Shown here piece after piece: positions 1 through 9,783 of a stretch of DNA of 64,000 nt. The notes beneath the pieces are model-generated. The model was not told the origin of the DNA and ran no database searches. It saw nothing but the letters and a program-made list of their open reading frames with translations. How positions within the stretch are numbered: the stretch's first letter is position 1; every line of letters begins with the position of its first letter. Both the position numbers and the translations under genes were made by a program. Source of the stretch: Gelatiniphilus marinus (GTDB lineage Bacteria > Bacteroidota > Bacteroidia > Flavobacteriales > Flavobacteriaceae); the NCBI RefSeq assembly GCF_042678305.1, contig NZ_JBHUDT010000001.1; one strand, 5' to 3'.

Positions 1-2139
1 AGAAACCCCTATGGGCAACTCGCGCACTATATACCACGGAAAAATGGAATCGTTATTGGAAATTGCCGGAGATAGTGCGTTGGGCATTTCAGAATAAAAT
101 ATAAACAAAAGCGTTCCTAAACCGAAAAATATAATGGTTGCAGGCAACGTTAATACGGCATTGGTATAAAGGGTTTTTTGAGAATCTTTTACACTAGAGC
201 TTGTTAAAAAACGCTGTACAATAGTTTGGTCTGTACCTTGGGTAACCATTGCAGAGGCAAGACCTCCAATAAAAACGACCCAAAACGTAGATTCGGTAAA
301 GTTAAGTTCCATATTTGTAATATTAAACTTATCTCTTTCTGAAGCATAAGTAATCATATCGACAAATGAAGTTTCGGTGTGTGTCATAATCCAGACTACG
401 GCCAAAATACTTCCACCAAGAAGCACTATAACTTGCATAACGTCTGTCCAGATTACAGCTTCAATCCCTCCAAAAGTGGTATAAAATATACACAGCACGC
501 CCATAATCAGAATACTGGTTTCAACAGGAATTCCCGTTACTATTGAAATGGCCAACGAGGGCAACAACAAAACAATACCAATTCTTCCTAATTGAAATAG
601 TATAAAAGACAAACTTCCGAATGCGCGAGCGGTATAATTAAAACGGTCTTCTAGATATTCGTAAGCCGTTTTTATTTTTAGTTTATTAAAAAACGGAATA
701 AAAATAAATGCGATAACTGGCGTTATTAAAATGGCTGTAATGTTTAGAAAAAAGAAAGACCAGTCGGTTATAAAAGCCTTTGCTGGAATTGCCATAAAGG
801 TTATGGCACTTAACAGCGTACCAAAAACACTTAAACCAGAAGCCCACCAAGGTATGCGTCCGCCACCGGTAAAATAATCGGCTGTAGATTTCTGCTTGCG
901 GGCAAAATAAAGCCCTATTAAAACCGATACTAAAAGATACAAAGCCAGCACGCTATAATTTAAAACCCCAAAAGGATGGGCAGCATCGGCAATTTTAAAG
1001 CTTTGAACTTTGGGCGTTCGGATGCCCGGTGATACCTCGCCCGAAACAATGTAGAAATTATCATTGTTTTTAAATGATAAAGCCGTTACAGGGATTTTTG
1101 TAGAAAGCGTATCATAAACAAACCACTTTTTTGTGATGGAATTATAGGCCAAAATATCTTTTGAAAAACCGGGGTGGTTATTTAAAATCTCATTTCTTCT
1201 TTCAACTAATAAAGACTTTACAGAATCATTTTGCACCGTTCGCATTTTTAGTCCAATGTGTTCCAACTCATCAAAAAGCACCTCATCGCTTCCGCCATAA
1301 ACCATAATATGCATGGAGCCCATGGTTTCTGCCGAAGCGCCCATTAACACTCTTGGTTTACCATCTATTTCAAGTTTACCTTCATCTTGCCAAGTTTCAT
1401 TCTTAAAATCGTAAGATAAATACGTGGTAAGCGTTTCAGACTTTTGTCCAGACACTTCATTCCTTCCGCCAATAACAAATAACTTTTTATTGGTTTGGGT
1501 TTCTTGGGTTGCTATAGCATGTAACGCTCTTGGTGGCCCAGGAAAATCGGTTAATTTCTCCCAACGCTCTGGTTTTTTTAAGTTTAATCTGTAAAATGAA
1601 TTGGTACTCTGCTTCGTATTTTTACCGCCTACTACATATACATAATCGTTGCTTACAACGGCAGCCGAAAACGCCAGTGGTTCTGGCAGTACTGGGTATT
1701 CAGAAATACTTACTTCTTTTGTTGAGGCATTATAGGCCAAAAGCAAAACCTTATCGGTTACGGTATCTTCGTTATTCCCGCCAATGCACAAAATGCCTTC
1801 ATCAATGGTTATTGAGGCCGAATAACCAAGCGGAATTGGCAACTGTGTTTTTGATAATCGCCATTGGTCGTTTTCAAAAATATAGACGTTTTTGGTCCAT
1901 ACTTTTGCCCCCCCTTCCCAGGGTAATGATTCCGGAAAATTGGCGCCGCCTGCTGCAATAAGAACACCGTTGTGCTCACCACCAAGCATACCCGCATAAC
2001 CCAGCGATTCTACATTTGCTTTTTCTGCTGGTAAACTAGCTAAGTCTAAAGTGCTTAATTTGGAAATTTCTTGACCAAAAGATAAATTAAACGTTAAAAT
2101 TACAAGTAGTAAGATGACTGCATTCTGAAGTTTCTTCAT
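1..2139 (-). CDS. Kelch-repeat mutarotase / sodium:solute symporter fusion (3' end outside window)
   Basis: The reverse strand is open from an ATG at 2137-2139 to the window edge, giving about 713 residues with no stop. It starts with a cleavable signal peptide (MKKLQNAVILLLVIL then SFGQ). About 350 residues of kelch-type beta-propeller follow, with repeats such as CIGGN, VVGGK, VIGGR and VYGGS; this resembles the sialic-acid mutarotase NanM / cyclically permuted mutarotase family. From about residue 393 there are transmembrane helices of the SSS sodium/solute symporter family (TADYFTGGGRIPWWASG, then GTDQTIVQRF). The propeller would face the periplasm and could set the anomeric form of a sugar that the symporter imports. 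It is divergent from the GH20/GH84 genes and probably part of the same glycan locus. The substrate is inferred. Confidence 0.88.
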   Translation of the reverse strand, partial: MKKLQNAVILLLVILTFNLSFGQEISKLSTLDLASLPAEKANVESLGYAGMLGGEHNGVLIAAGGANFPESLPWEGGAKVWTKNVYIFENDQWRLSKTQLPIPLGYSASITIDEGILCIGGNNEDTVTDKVLLLAYNASTKEVSISEYPVLPEPLAFSAAVVSNDYVYVVGGKNTKQSTNSFYRLNLKKPERWEKLTDFPGPPRALHAIATQETQTNKKLFVIGGRNEVSGQKSETLTTYLSYDFKNETWQDEGKLEIDGKPRVLMGASAETMGSMHIMVYGGSDEVLFDELEHIGLKMRTVQNDSVKSLLVERRNEILNNHPGFSKDILAYNSITKKWFVYDTLSTKIPVTALSFKNNDNFYIVSGEVSPGIRTPKVQSFKIADAAHPFGVLNYSVLALYLLVSVLIGLYFARKQKSTADYFTGGGRIPWWASGLSVFGTLLSAITFMAIPAKAFITDWSFFFLNITAILITPVIAFIFIPFFNKLKIKTAYEYLEDRFNYTARAFGSLSFILFQLGRIGIVLLLPSLAISIVTGIPVETSILIMGVLCIFYTTFGGIEAVIWTDVMQVIVLLGGSILAVVWIMTHTETSFVDMITYASERDKFNITNMELNFTESTFWVVFIGGLASAMVTQGTDQTIVQRFLTSSSVKDSQKTLYTNAVLTLPATIIFFGLGTLLFIFYSEMPNALSPAISNNDSIFPWYIVRELPIGVS

Positions 2140-2538
2140 TTTAAAATACTTTAAATAAGAGATTTTTTTGTTCCAAATTAAACATTCTAATACTTTGTAC
2201 TTTCTGACACCTTAAGGCTTTAAAATCAAAACATTAGATTTAAACAATAAAATTTTGCCACTAAGTTAGTAAAAATAAATTATATGTATTATGTATAACA
2301 TAATAATTTATAAATTCCATTTCTAATTAGTTTATCAAATAAAAACCAGAGATAGCTGCAAATAAACTACTAAAATTTATAATTATGCAGATTAATTGTA
2401 TAAATATTCATTATTTACAAAGCTTTACCAATTAAAATTTAAAAATAGAATGAATTGAAAAATAAGGGCATTATACTGTTTTTATCAATTTATAATTAAT
2501 TATTTTTAGCAGCAATAAAAACACTTAATATATAAATA
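2140..2538. promoter_or_regulatory. Divergent AT-rich intergenic region of the glycan locus with a palindrome
   Basis: About 400 bp of very AT-rich DNA separates the divergent symporter fusion and GH20 genes. No gene is visible. The clearest structure is a perfect palindrome at 2288-2304, ATTATGT-ATA-ACATAAT, near the middle, where an operator shared by both directions could lie. Promoter boxes for either gene are not clear enough to place. Confidence 0.4.
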
Positions 2539-4164
2539 ATGAAACCTCTTGTTTTTGCATTAATTGGGTTAATTACCTTAACAAACTGTACAGAAAAAAA
2601 CAAATCTTTTTCTCAATCTGAAATAGCCATATTGCCAAAACCGGCATCAATGGATTTGTCCGAAGCATCTTTTGCCCTTAAAGACGGCCAACAGATTTTT
2701 GCCAACAATAAAGCACAACATCCCGCCGCAAAAAACCTTCAAGATTTTGTTGATGAAACTACGGGTTTTAAACTAAAAACAAGCAGCGATAAAAACGCAT
2801 CAATCATCTTTCAACAAAAGGAAGGTTTGGATAAAGAAGCCTACAAATTGGTTGTTACGCCTAAAAACATAACGGTTTACGCCAATGATGCCTCTGGCTA
2901 TTTTTACGCTGTACAAACCTTAAAACAATTACTATCCAAAGAGGTTTCAGAAGATACCAAAACCACTAAATACTTAATGCCATCGGTTACCATAAAAGAC
3001 CAACCGCGTTTTAAGTGGCGTGCTTATATGTTGGACGAATCGCGTTATTTTCATGGCGAAGCCTTTGTAAAACAAATGCTGGACCAAATGGCACTGCTTA
3101 AAATGAACACCTTCCATTGGCACCTAATAGACGATGCTGGATGGCGCATTGAAATTAAAAAGTACCCTTTGCTAACCAAAGTTGGGGCTTTTAGAAAAGA
3201 CAGCGAAATAGAAACCTGGAATAGCGGCAAAACATCGGGTAAGCCTCACGGCGGATTTTACACCCAAGAACAGATAAAAAACATTGTGGCCTATGCCGCC
3301 GAAAGACATATTAATATTGTACCAGAATTTGAAATGCCCGGGCACTCCAGCGCAGCCATTGCAGCCTACACGTGGTTGGGTACTGCTGGCGTTGATATTG
3401 ACGTGCCTGTTAAATTTGGCCGTTTATACGATAATTACGATGTAACAAAACCCGAAGTTATTACTTTTATTAAAGATGTTTTAACTGAAATGTTTGAGTT
3501 ATTCCCATCTGAAGTGATACATATTGGAGGCGATGAAGTGGGCTATGAAGTTTGGGAAAAATCTAAATCGGTGCAAAAATACATGAAAGCAAACAACATA
3601 AAAACACCTGCAGATTTACAAGTTAATTTTACCAACAGCATCTCTAAATTTATGGAACAAAACGGTCGTAGAATGATGGGTTGGAACGAAATATTGGGTA
3701 AAAACATTCATAAAGATTTTGGCGAAAAGAAAAACGACAAAGAAGCCGAAACCGAACTCGCTAAAAATGCGATTGTACATTTCTGGAAAGGCGATTTAAA
3801 GCTATTAACCGATGCCGCAAAAAAAGGCTACGGCATTGTTAATTCTTTGCACAGCAGCACCTATTTAGACTACAATTACAAAAGCATCCCTTTAGAAAAG
3901 GCTTATAACTTTAACCCCATTCCCGATGGTTTAGAGGCCCAATATCATAAAAATATTTACGGCCTTGGATGCCAAATGTGGAGCGAATGGACGCCAACAA
4001 ACCCCGATGTTGAACGGCAAACCTTTCCTAGAATCGCAGCTAACGCTGAAGTAGGTTGGACACCGCTTGAAAATAAAGATTATGATAGTTTTAAAGTAGC
4101 TCTTAAAAAAATGCAAACCCATTGGGATGCTTTGGGTATTAACTATTATAAAGATTATAAATAA
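2539..4164 (+). CDS. GH20 beta-N-acetylhexosaminidase, lipoprotein
   Basis: A 541-residue enzyme that removes terminal beta-linked GlcNAc or GalNAc from glycans. The N-terminus is a lipoprotein signal with the lipobox Cys at residue 17 (LTNC), so it is probably membrane-anchored facing the periplasm or cell surface. A GH20b-type N-domain (about residues 30-155) precedes the TIM barrel. The barrel carries WHLIDDAGWR and the family signature HIGGDE, with the catalytic pair D332-E333 of the substrate-assisted mechanism. Length is normal for the family. The stop is 2 bp before the next ORF, so it is co-transcribed with the GH84 gene and divergent from the symporter. Confidence 0.95.
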   Translation: MKPLVFALIGLITLTNCTEKNKSFSQSEIAILPKPASMDLSEASFALKDGQQIFANNKAQHPAAKNLQDFVDETTGFKLKTSSDKNASIIFQQKEGLDKEAYKLVVTPKNITVYANDASGYFYAVQTLKQLLSKEVSEDTKTTKYLMPSVTIKDQPRFKWRAYMLDESRYFHGEAFVKQMLDQMALLKMNTFHWHLIDDAGWRIEIKKYPLLTKVGAFRKDSEIETWNSGKTSGKPHGGFYTQEQIKNIVAYAAERHINIVPEFEMPGHSSAAIAAYTWLGTAGVDIDVPVKFGRLYDNYDVTKPEVITFIKDVLTEMFELFPSEVIHIGGDEVGYEVWEKSKSVQKYMKANNIKTPADLQVNFTNSISKFMEQNGRRMMGWNEILGKNIHKDFGEKKNDKEAETELAKNAIVHFWKGDLKLLTDAAKKGYGIVNSLHSSTYLDYNYKSIPLEKAYNFNPIPDGLEAQYHKNIYGLGCQMWSEWTPTNPDVERQTFPRIAANAEVGWTPLENKDYDSFKVALKKMQTHWDALGINYYKDYK

Positions 4165-4217
4165 AAATGCAAATAACATCAACCCTAAAGTATTCTTACA
4201 AACAAAGGCTTATTACA

Positions 4218-6410
4218 ATGCGACACTCTTTTTTTATACTTCTAATTTTAACCGTTAGCTTCAGTTTTGCACAAAATTTAAACATCAACCCAAAACCTCA
4301 ACATGTGGTTATTGGCGAATATTTTGATACACCCATACATTTTAATATTAAGCAAAAAAGTACAGATAATGCCACAGAAAAATTATTGTCTTCATTCTTT
4401 AACAATGATAATATTTCAGGCTCGGGACTTTCAATTCAAATAGGAAACATAAATGATAGATTTTCTAAAAAACTAAAAAACAAGGTTCCAAATAAGGCCG
4501 AAAGCTATCATATTAATTTAACCAAAAAACAGATTTCGGTTATTGGTCGAGATGCTAGAGGCATCTATTATGGCGTTAGAACATTGCTTGCGCTATTAAA
4601 AAATGCCGTTATTCCTATAGGAGAAATTTCAGATTACCCAGATGTAACCGCAAGAGGAACCGTTGAAGGGTTTTACGGCACGCCATGGAGTTTTCAGCAT
4701 CGTTTGCGCCAAATCGATTTTTATGGTGAAAATAAATTGAACACCTATATTTACGGACCAAAAGACGACCCCTACCACAGCTCACCTAATTGGAGAAAAC
4801 CCTACCCAGAAACTGAAGCTGCTCAAATAAAAAAGTTGATAAATCGCGCTAAACTAAATCATGTAGATTTTGTGTGGGCCATCCACCCGGGAAAAGACAT
4901 TAAGTGGAATAACGAAGACCGAACTGCCCTACTCCATAAATTTGAATTGATGTATAATTTGGGCGTGCGCGCTTATGCGGTGTTTTTCGATGATATTTCT
5001 GGTGAAGGCACAAACCCAAATCAACAAGCCGATTTATTGAATTTTTTACATACCGAATTTATCAAAAAGAAAAAAGATGTAAAACCTTTAATTATGTGCC
5101 CCACAGAATACAACAAAGGCTGGTCTAAACCCGAAGGCGGTTATTTGGAAACTCTGGGGAAACAACTAGATCCATCTATAAGAATTATGTGGACCGGCAA
5201 TACCGTAGTGGCTGATGTTGATAAAGAAACCATGGCTTGGATTAACGCCAAAATAAACCGTAATGCCTTTATTTGGTGGAACTTTCCCGTTTCAGATTAT
5301 GTTAGAAACCACATGCTTTTAGGACCAGCTTATGGCAATGGTAAGGATATTGCCCAAGATTTATCGGGATTTGTTTCCAACCCTATGGAACATGCCGAAG
5401 CTTCTAAAATCGCTATTTATGGCGTTGCCGATTATACTTGGAATATGTCTGAATATCAACCCGAAAATAATTGGAAAAAAGCGTTGCAAGTTGTGATGCC
5501 CAAAAGTTATAAAGCCTTGGAAGTTTTTGCGACACATAACAGTGATTTAGGGCCAAACGGACACCGTTACAGAAGAAAAGAATCGGTTAGTTTTGCGCCA
5601 ATAGCCGATGCGTTTTTAAAAGACCTTAAAGCCAACAGCACTATTGAAAATTTCGAGACGGTTAGAAAAGAATTTCAAGCGATAGTCGAGGCTTCGTATA
5701 TTTTATTGAATAGCACGGACAACCCGTTGCTTTTAGAGGAAATACGCCCTTGGGTTGAGCAGTTTAAACTATTGGGGCAATCTGGGTTAGCCATGTTAAA
5801 TATGCACACCGCTTTAGAAGCACAGCAAGCTACAGATTTTGAAAGAAGTTATAACGCGGTTAAAGCCATTAAAACAGAAATGTATAACATAGACCGCAAA
5901 GAAAACCAAAATCCGTATCAACCGGGAATTAAAACAGCCACTTTGGTTATTACGCCTTTAATCGATAAAAGTTTTGTGTACTTAACCCAAGCCTATAATA
6001 AAACATTTAGTAAAAACTTAGGAGTAGAAGCCAATTACAATCCGCATAAACTATTTACAAATATTGAGCAGTTAAAAAATCAACAAGTTACTTTAAGAGA
6101 TAGAACACTGGCACTAAATCCGCCATTGGAAATTATCCGTTTATCACCTCAGGCCTATTTTGGATTTGAGTTACAGAAAGAAAATCGAGTAAATAAATTG
6201 GTTTTACAATTAGAAAAATCTCTGATTTACAATAATTTAACGATTGATATTTCAACAAATGGTAAAGATTGGTCCGTAATAAAAACAGAGCAAAAAGACG
6301 CATCATTACAAGCATCTATAAACACCATGGTAAAATACATTCGTATTAAAAACACAACAAGCGAAACTCTAAGCCTTAAAATTGAAAAATTTACGGTTAA
6401 AATTAAGTAA
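4218..6410 (+). CDS. GH84 beta-N-acetylglucosaminidase (O-GlcNAcase/NagJ-like)
   Basis: Predicted secreted enzyme of the GH84 family, which cleaves beta-GlcNAc by a substrate-assisted mechanism. The frame is open from 4167, but the ATG at 4218 is preferred because it begins directly with a signal peptide (MRHSFFILLILTVSFSFAQ). A GH20b-like N-domain is followed by the catalytic barrel from the conserved GTVEGFYGTPWSF segment. The catalytic Asp pair lies in VFFDDISGEG (D258-D259 from the 4218 start). The C-terminal 110 or so residues look like an F5/8-type beta-sandwich (FGFELQKENRVNKLVLQLE). It follows the GH20 gene closely, so the two probably act on the same N-acetylglucosamine-bearing glycan. 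Confidence 0.93.
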   Translation: MRHSFFILLILTVSFSFAQNLNINPKPQHVVIGEYFDTPIHFNIKQKSTDNATEKLLSSFFNNDNISGSGLSIQIGNINDRFSKKLKNKVPNKAESYHINLTKKQISVIGRDARGIYYGVRTLLALLKNAVIPIGEISDYPDVTARGTVEGFYGTPWSFQHRLRQIDFYGENKLNTYIYGPKDDPYHSSPNWRKPYPETEAAQIKKLINRAKLNHVDFVWAIHPGKDIKWNNEDRTALLHKFELMYNLGVRAYAVFFDDISGEGTNPNQQADLLNFLHTEFIKKKKDVKPLIMCPTEYNKGWSKPEGGYLETLGKQLDPSIRIMWTGNTVVADVDKETMAWINAKINRNAFIWWNFPVSDYVRNHMLLGPAYGNGKDIAQDLSGFVSNPMEHAEASKIAIYGVADYTWNMSEYQPENNWKKALQVVMPKSYKALEVFATHNSDLGPNGHRYRRKESVSFAPIADAFLKDLKANSTIENFETVRKEFQAIVEASYILLNSTDNPLLLEEIRPWVEQFKLLGQSGLAMLNMHTALEAQQATDFERSYNAVKAIKTEMYNIDRKENQNPYQPGIKTATLVITPLIDKSFVYLTQAYNKTFSKNLGVEANYNPHKLFTNIEQLKNQQVTLRDRTLALNPPLEIIRLSPQAYFGFELQKENRVNKLVLQLEKSLIYNNLTIDISTNGKDWSVIKTEQKDASLQASINTMVKYIRIKNTTSETLSLKIEKFTVKIK

Positions 6411-6490
6411 ATCAAAAGGAAAAACAGTTCGTTATAAAGAAGAATAATAGTTTTAAAAACCTATCAACACTAGTTTTAAAGCGCGTTATA

Positions 6491-6532
6491 AAAAATCCCG
6501 TGTGGTTAAAAATAAACCAAACGGGATTTTTT
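6491..6532. terminator. Bidirectional rho-independent terminator
   Basis: Stem AAAAATCCCGT (6491-6501) pairs with ACGGGATTTTT (6521-6531), with extra GGTT/AACC pairing in the loop and runs of T on both strands. It lies between the convergent GH84 gene and the sulfatase gene and can serve both. Confidence 0.85.
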
Positions 6533-6592
6533 ATTTAATCTATATTCAGAAAATTTTTAATTAACAATCATGCATTACAGCTGTTAATTAAA

Positions 6593-8191
6593 CTACTTTT
6601 TCTTGTTATAAAGCTCTATATAATGATTATCCAAGGTTTCAGAATCTTTGTATTTTTCTCGAATATCTTTTAGTTTTTTGGTCATTTCTTTAACAACATC
6701 GGCGTAATTAGGGTCGTTGTACACATTGTTTACTTCGGTTGGATCGTTTTTACTATCGTAAAGTTCCCATTCGTTTACATCGTGGTAAAAATGAATTAAT
6801 TTGAACTCTTTTGTAGCAATACCATAATGTCTTTTAACGGCATGTTCTGCGGGATATTCATAATAATGATAGTAAACCGCCTCTCTATCCCAAGCCTCTT
6901 TTTTTCCTGTTAATAAGGGCACTAAGCTTTCTCCTTGCATCTCTTCAGGTGCTTTTACACCAGCAATTTCAAGGAAGGTTTGGGCAAAATCTAAATTTTG
7001 TACCATTTCGTCTTCAGTAATACCAGCTTTAATTTTATTTGGCCATTTAATTAAAAGTGGGGTTTTAAAGGATTCGTTGTACATAAAACGCTTATCGAAC
7101 CAACCGTGTTCACCAAGGTAAAACCCTTGGTCTGAGGTATAGATTACCATAGTGTTATCGGCGAGTTTTTCTTCATCTAAATAATCCAAAACACGCCCCA
7201 CATTATCATCAACCGATGCAATGGTCCCTAAATAATCCTGCATATAACGTTGGTATTTCCAAACGGTAAATGTAGAATCGTTCATGGTTGGGTAGCGTTT
7301 TTTAAAATCTTCATCAATAGGATTATAAACGGCATCCCAATTGGCACGCTGCACCGAATCTAATCGTCCTATACTTTGCCCTAAATGGCTCCATTCTTTT
7401 ATACCGAGTTCCTTTACGGTTTCTGGCCTAAGCTTTACATCGTTAATTAACGACATGTGTTTAAAAACACCCATTTCGGCAGTTTTGGCGGCTTCACCAC
7501 GGGTTTTGTAATCATCAAACAAGGTTTCTGGTAACGGGAATGTTTTTTTGGTAAATTCGGTATAATACTTTTTGTTAGGCAACCAAGCGCGGTGTGGTGC
7601 TTTGTGCAAATACATGAGCAGAAAAGGCTTGTTGGGGTCTCTGCGGTTTTTCATCCAATCTAAGGTTAAATCCGTTGTAATATCGGTTACATAACCCTTA
7701 ATTATGGTGTCGCCTTTTTGGGTGATAAACCTTGGGTTATAGTAACTGCCTTGTCCTGGTAAAATTTTGAATTCATCAAAGCCTTTTGGATTGTTTCCAA
7801 AATGAAGCTTACCGAACATTGCTGTTTGATAACCCGCTTTTTGAAGAATTTGCGGAAAGGTAACGTTCGTAGTATCAAACTTGCTTAAATTATCAATTTT
7901 ACCATTGATGTGACTGTGTTTTCCCGTTAAAATAACCGCTCTAGACGGTGCACAAATAGAGTTGGTAACACTGGCATTGGTAAACAACACACCCTCGTTG
8001 GCGATACGATCTATATTTGGGGTCTGCATCAATTTATCATCATAGGCGCTAATGGCTTGATAGGCATGATCGTCGGACATGATAAAAACGATATTTGGTT
8101 TTTTTTCGGACTCTTTTAAAACGTGTTTATCTTTACATCCAATAAACAAGAAGATGCTGCCAATTACAGCCAAATGGTTTATTAATTTCAT
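6593..8191 (-). CDS. Family S1 sulfatase, lipoprotein (GlcNAc-6-sulfatase-like)
   Basis: A 532-residue formylglycine-dependent sulfatase. The signature C-x-P-S-R is present as C80-APSR followed by LTGK, so C80 should be converted to formylglycine. Metal ligands are seen in FIMSDDH (about residues 37-42), and the second metal-site segment lies in TMVIYTSDQGFYLGEHGW. The N-terminus is a lipoprotein signal (FLFIGC, Cys 19). The C-terminal region resembles the DUF4976 cap. The run DDHAYQAISAY and overall layout resemble N-acetylglucosamine-6-O-sulfatases (SulfAtlas S1_11), but the subfamily is an inference. It sits 14 bp downstream of a second sulfatase in a five-gene minus-strand operon. A maturase is needed but is not seen in the window. 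Confidence 0.92.
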   Translation of the reverse strand: MKLINHLAVIGSIFLFIGCKDKHVLKESEKKPNIVFIMSDDHAYQAISAYDDKLMQTPNIDRIANEGVLFTNASVTNSICAPSRAVILTGKHSHINGKIDNLSKFDTTNVTFPQILQKAGYQTAMFGKLHFGNNPKGFDEFKILPGQGSYYNPRFITQKGDTIIKGYVTDITTDLTLDWMKNRRDPNKPFLLMYLHKAPHRAWLPNKKYYTEFTKKTFPLPETLFDDYKTRGEAAKTAEMGVFKHMSLINDVKLRPETVKELGIKEWSHLGQSIGRLDSVQRANWDAVYNPIDEDFKKRYPTMNDSTFTVWKYQRYMQDYLGTIASVDDNVGRVLDYLDEEKLADNTMVIYTSDQGFYLGEHGWFDKRFMYNESFKTPLLIKWPNKIKAGITEDEMVQNLDFAQTFLEIAGVKAPEEMQGESLVPLLTGKKEAWDREAVYYHYYEYPAEHAVKRHYGIATKEFKLIHFYHDVNEWELYDSKNDPTEVNNVYNDPNYADVVKEMTKKLKDIREKYKDSETLDNHYIELYNKKK

Positions 8192-8205
8192 AATGTGATT
8201 AGTAT

Positions 8206-9780
8206 TTATTTTTGATTAACAAGGTTTTCTAAAGCTTCAATTACAAAGGATTTATTTTCAGGTGTCTGATGTTCTTTTTTAATAATTTCAAAGAATTTTT
8301 CAAGCATTTCCGGATGTTGGGCCATAATATTGTTTTCCTCTTTTATATCCGCATCCAAATCATACAACTCAACCTCTTTATTGCCTTTTTTAATGTTTTT
8401 CCAAATCATTTTCCATTTGCCCATTCTTACGGCGACTTGTCCATTATAACCTGCAAATTCCCAGTATAAATAGTCGTGTTCTTTTTGGTTTTGTGGATTT
8501 GTAAGGGCATTATAAAAGCTAATTCCGTTACTTTTATAATCCGTTTTTACATTTGCTATCTCGTTAAATGTCGGTAGCACATCATAAAAAGCTGAAATAT
8601 GATTACTTGTAGTTCCGGCTTTAATTTTAGCAGGCCAAGTAGCAATCATGGGCACACGAATACCACCTTCGTAAGTAAAGCCTTTAACTCTTCCAGCATT
8701 ATTTTTAAATAATCCTGCGCTATTGAACCATTGTGAATCTCCTCCGCCATGATTTGATGGTCCATTATCTGATGTAAAAATAATTAAAGTGTTATCATAT
8801 AAACCTTCCTTTTTTAAATAGGATACCAGCTTCCCAACGTTTTCGTCTAAATAAGACACCATTGCCGCATAAGTAGCATGCGGATAACGAGTTGGAAAAT
8901 AGTTGCCTTTTTCTTTGTGATAATAGGGTTTTTCATCTCCAAATTTTTCAACATAATAATCTACCCATTTTTTTGGAGCCTGTAACGGCACGTGCGGGAT
9001 AGGACTTGCCCAATACATAAAGAAGGGCTCTTTTTTATTTTCTTCGATGAAACCCATCATTTTATCGAAAATTAGGGTTGAACTATAATCGGGCTGGTAA
9101 AATTTTTCATAGGTAGATTCTGCTAATGGGTCACCATCATTTCCTGTTCCTGAATGCGGCGCTATCGTATCATTTTTTAAGTGAAACCGCTTTTCGTTTT
9201 CATAAAGATGTGTTGGCGTGTAAGTGTGTGCTATACGTTGGCAATTGTACCCAAAAAAGTAATCGAAGCCCATTTTAGTTGGGATAGACTCGGTGTGCGG
9301 TGCACCCAATCCCCATTTTCCAACAATGCCTGTCTTATAATTAACAGTTATTAATAATTGGGCAATTGTTGTGGTGTTTTTTGGCATGGGGCGTTGGCCT
9401 TCTAGTGTAGAATCTTTTAGCATTTCTAAATAATCCCACACTTTTCCTCGTGCAGCCCACTCATCATTTCCTCTTATACTGGCTTGCCCACCATGTTTTC
9501 CGGTTAACAAAGATGCTCGTGCAGGCGCACATACCGGTGCTGCCGTATAATGCTGCGTAAATAGCATGCCGCCTTTTGCTAAAGCATCAATATTTGGCGT
9601 TTCTATTTTGGTTTGTCCGTAAACGCCTAAATCGCCATATCCCAAATCGTCTGCCAGAATATAAATGATGTTTGGTTTTGTATTGATTTGTGTTTCTGTT
9701 TGTTTTGAATTGGATTTATTTTGACATCCGAAGAAGGCCGTTACACAAATTAAAGTAATAAGAATGCGAAATAATTTCAT
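8206..9780 (-). CDS. Family S1 sulfatase, lipoprotein
   Basis: A 524-residue formylglycine-dependent sulfatase. The modification motif is C84-APAR followed by ASLLTGKH, which has Ala where many sulfatases have Ser; this variant is common in Bacteroidota. Metal-site residues are visible in YILADDLGYGDLG, and TLIIFTSDNGPSNHGG marks the C-terminal active-site loop. It has a lipoprotein signal (VTAFFGC, Cys 19). It is clearly a different subfamily from its downstream neighbour, so the two probably remove sulfate from different positions or sugars. Spacing is 14 bp to the next sulfatase and 3 bp from the GH2 gene, consistent with one transcript. Confidence 0.92.
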   Translation of the reverse strand: MKLFRILITLICVTAFFGCQNKSNSKQTETQINTKPNIIYILADDLGYGDLGVYGQTKIETPNIDALAKGGMLFTQHYTAAPVCAPARASLLTGKHGGQASIRGNDEWAARGKVWDYLEMLKDSTLEGQRPMPKNTTTIAQLLITVNYKTGIVGKWGLGAPHTESIPTKMGFDYFFGYNCQRIAHTYTPTHLYENEKRFHLKNDTIAPHSGTGNDGDPLAESTYEKFYQPDYSSTLIFDKMMGFIEENKKEPFFMYWASPIPHVPLQAPKKWVDYYVEKFGDEKPYYHKEKGNYFPTRYPHATYAAMVSYLDENVGKLVSYLKKEGLYDNTLIIFTSDNGPSNHGGGDSQWFNSAGLFKNNAGRVKGFTYEGGIRVPMIATWPAKIKAGTTSNHISAFYDVLPTFNEIANVKTDYKSNGISFYNALTNPQNQKEHDYLYWEFAGYNGQVAVRMGKWKMIWKNIKKGNKEVELYDLDADIKEENNIMAQHPEMLEKFFEIIKKEHQTPENKSFVIEALENLVNQK

Positions 9781-9783
9781 CTT

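Noticed and set aside
1530..1961. Plus-strand ORF of 143 codons
   Set aside because: It is a shadow of the reverse-strand kelch/symporter gene, which has a recognisable protein sequence across the whole stretch.
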